Below are positions 62,841-64,000 of a DNA stretch of 64,000 nucleotides, one piece after another. Source of the stretch: Closterium sp. NIES-65 (lineage: Eukaryota > Streptophyta > Zygnematophyceae > Desmidiales > Closteriaceae). The position numbers and the translations under genes were made by a program. The DNA lies in the NCBI GenBank assembly GCA_948144175.1, contig CANXME010002007.1, positions 310,001-374,000 on the forward strand, written 5' to 3'. The notes beneath the pieces are model-generated. The model was not told where the DNA came from, did not search any database, and saw only the letters and a program-made list of their open reading frames with translations. The first letter of the stretch is position 1. The number at the start of each line of letters is the position of its first letter.

Positions 62841-63356
62841 GAGCCGTCCCCCAGGGGGGGAGGGGACCGAGGGTCCCCATGCTGGCCTGAGAGCCGTCCC
62901 CCAGGGGGGGAGGGGACCGAGGGTCCCCATGCTGGCCTGAGAGCCGTCCCCCAGGGGGGGAGGGGACCGAGGGTCCCCATGCTGGCCTGAGAGCCGCCCC
63001 CCAGGGGGGGAGGGGACCGAGTGTCCCCATGCTGGCCTGAGAGCCGTCCCCCAGGGGGGGAGGGGACCAAGGGTCCCCATGCTGGCCTGAGAGCCGTCCC
63101 CCAGGGGGGGAGGGGACCAAGGGTCCAAATGCTGGCCTGAGAGCCGTCCCCCAGGGGGGAAGGGGACCGAGGGTCCCCATGCTGGCCTGAGAGCCGTCCC
63201 CCAGGGGGGGAGGGGACCGAGGGTCCCCATGCTGGCCTGAGAGCTGTCCCCCAGGGGGGGAGGGGACCAAGGGTCCCCATGCTGGCCGGAGAGCCGTCCC
63301 CCAGTGGGGGAGGGGACCAAGGGTCCCCATGCTGGCCTGAGAGCCGTCCCCCAGAG
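62841..63356. repeat. 50-bp tandem repeat, 10.3 copies
   Basis: Units start gagccgtcccccagggggg at 62,841, 62,891, 62,941 and so on to 63,341, nearly identical (mostly ccga/ccaa and single-base changes). Each contains GGGGACC-GAG-GGTCCCC, a perfect 7-bp stem, and CCCCC-AGGGGGG. Because 50 is not a multiple of 3, all three - frames are long and open in parallel, so these frames are not genes. Confidence 0.95.
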
Positions 63357-64000
63357 CGCCACTGCCTTAGGGAGGGAAAGAAAACGGACAAAAACTGAGA
63401 TTGGGAAAACCACACTTACCGGTATTATGCAGGTGGATATGTTGTAACCTTGGCTATTATGTTTCAAGTTATGAATGATTAAAAAAAAAAAAAAAAAAAA
63501 AAAGAGCAGTCCTCTCTGTCGTTGGATGTTGGAGCCACACCACACCACAAGCTATGTTTGGTTCGGACTAAGCTTACTAAGCTTTCGGCCTCTCGCGCTC
63601 AGTTACGACGGGCATATGTTTTCGTATATGAATGTACCACCAGTGTAGAGTGAACATTAAAAAAAAAAAAAAAAAAAAAAACAATGTTTGGACTTACCGG
63701 GGTAAGGTTGGTAGTGTGCAACTACCAGTGGCAAGGATAGATATTGGATCTGATTTTGACACTCACCTACACGCAATCAAGTTATCAAACGAGGGTTGCA
63801 TGGAGAGAAACATGCCTCTTAACCGTCACCACATTCACTCCTACCGCACCTCAGTGTTGTCACTTTTGACAATATACGGGAAATATAATAATGTACGGTA
63901 CCAAACGTCAATACAACTTGCATTTAATTACCCACTAATTGCTCGCACTTCGACAACCTACAGGCAATGTGTTGAGAGGAGTACGGGACTCACATGGGTG
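63357..64000. other. Unassigned sequence with two poly-A tracts
   Basis: A-runs of about 20-24 lie at 63,480-63,503 and 63,658-63,681. No gene is recognised. The A-runs could be tails of short retroposed sequences on +, but no body or target duplication is evident. Confidence 0.5.

Noticed and set aside
62841-63356. CRISPR array with 50-bp period
   Set aside because: The whole 50-bp unit is repeated. There are no unique spacers and no cas genes.
62646-63548. 300-, 218- and 213-aa repeat proteins on the - strand over the 50-bp array
   Set aside because: All three frames are open because 50 is not a multiple of 3 and the unit lacks stops. No start context or non-repeat domain supports coding.
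63480-63681. Two poly-A runs as LINE tails
   Set aside because: The LINEs here end in (GA)n, and no retroposed body or duplication adjoins the A-runs.

Overview
This window is eukaryotic nuclear DNA packed with retrotransposons. Nested LTR elements use initiator-Met-tRNA-type primer sites. Single-ORF LINEs fill the rest. There are long (GA)n microsatellites, GC-rich minisatellites, and no operon structure, rRNA or tRNA. Plant-type Copia elements together with high GC suggest a green-lineage host, possibly a streptophyte alga. The organism assignment is inference only. I recognise no conserved host housekeeping gene.

Layout. (1) 1-15,890: LINEs, all on the + strand and laid head to tail, with (GA)n tracts at most junctions. 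Two related families occur. Family A: copy A1 at 680-5,834 plus fragments. Family B: copy B1 at 5,835-11,088, the 5'-truncated open copy B2 at 11,825-13,354, and decayed copies. (2) 16,124-37,286: one old Copia element on the - strand (Copia-1, target duplication TATAT). It has been split by two later Copia insertions: Copia-2 (19,069-26,554, duplication CGGAG, ORF of 1,958 aa intact) and Copia-3 (28,214-34,718, duplication CGGAC, ORF of 1,577 aa intact). (3) 37,292-44,330: the least repetitive stretch. It holds a degenerate tandem array whose units look like 3' splice sites, followed by an open frame with a Ser/His/Pro repeat that may be a terminal exon. (4) 44,500-59,068: a second LINE/(GA)n cluster containing an intact family A copy (A3, ORF of 1,590 aa at 51,687-56,459). 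(5) 59,069-64,000: host DNA with a diverged direct repeat, a palindromic GC-rich minisatellite and a 50-bp tandem array.

Main result. The LINEs encode a reverse transcriptase followed by a C-x-C...H-x3-C zinc motif and a restriction-like-endonuclease-type D...D-V-T-(V/I)-T-D motif. Their 3' ends share a short signature that runs directly into (GA)n, and several neighbouring copies begin directly after (GA)n. This is the pattern expected of a LINE group that inserts into GA microsatellites. The upstream 5' unit is duplicated with (GA)n between the copies in both A1 and A3. A pair of GC-rich hairpins is conserved in the A leaders.
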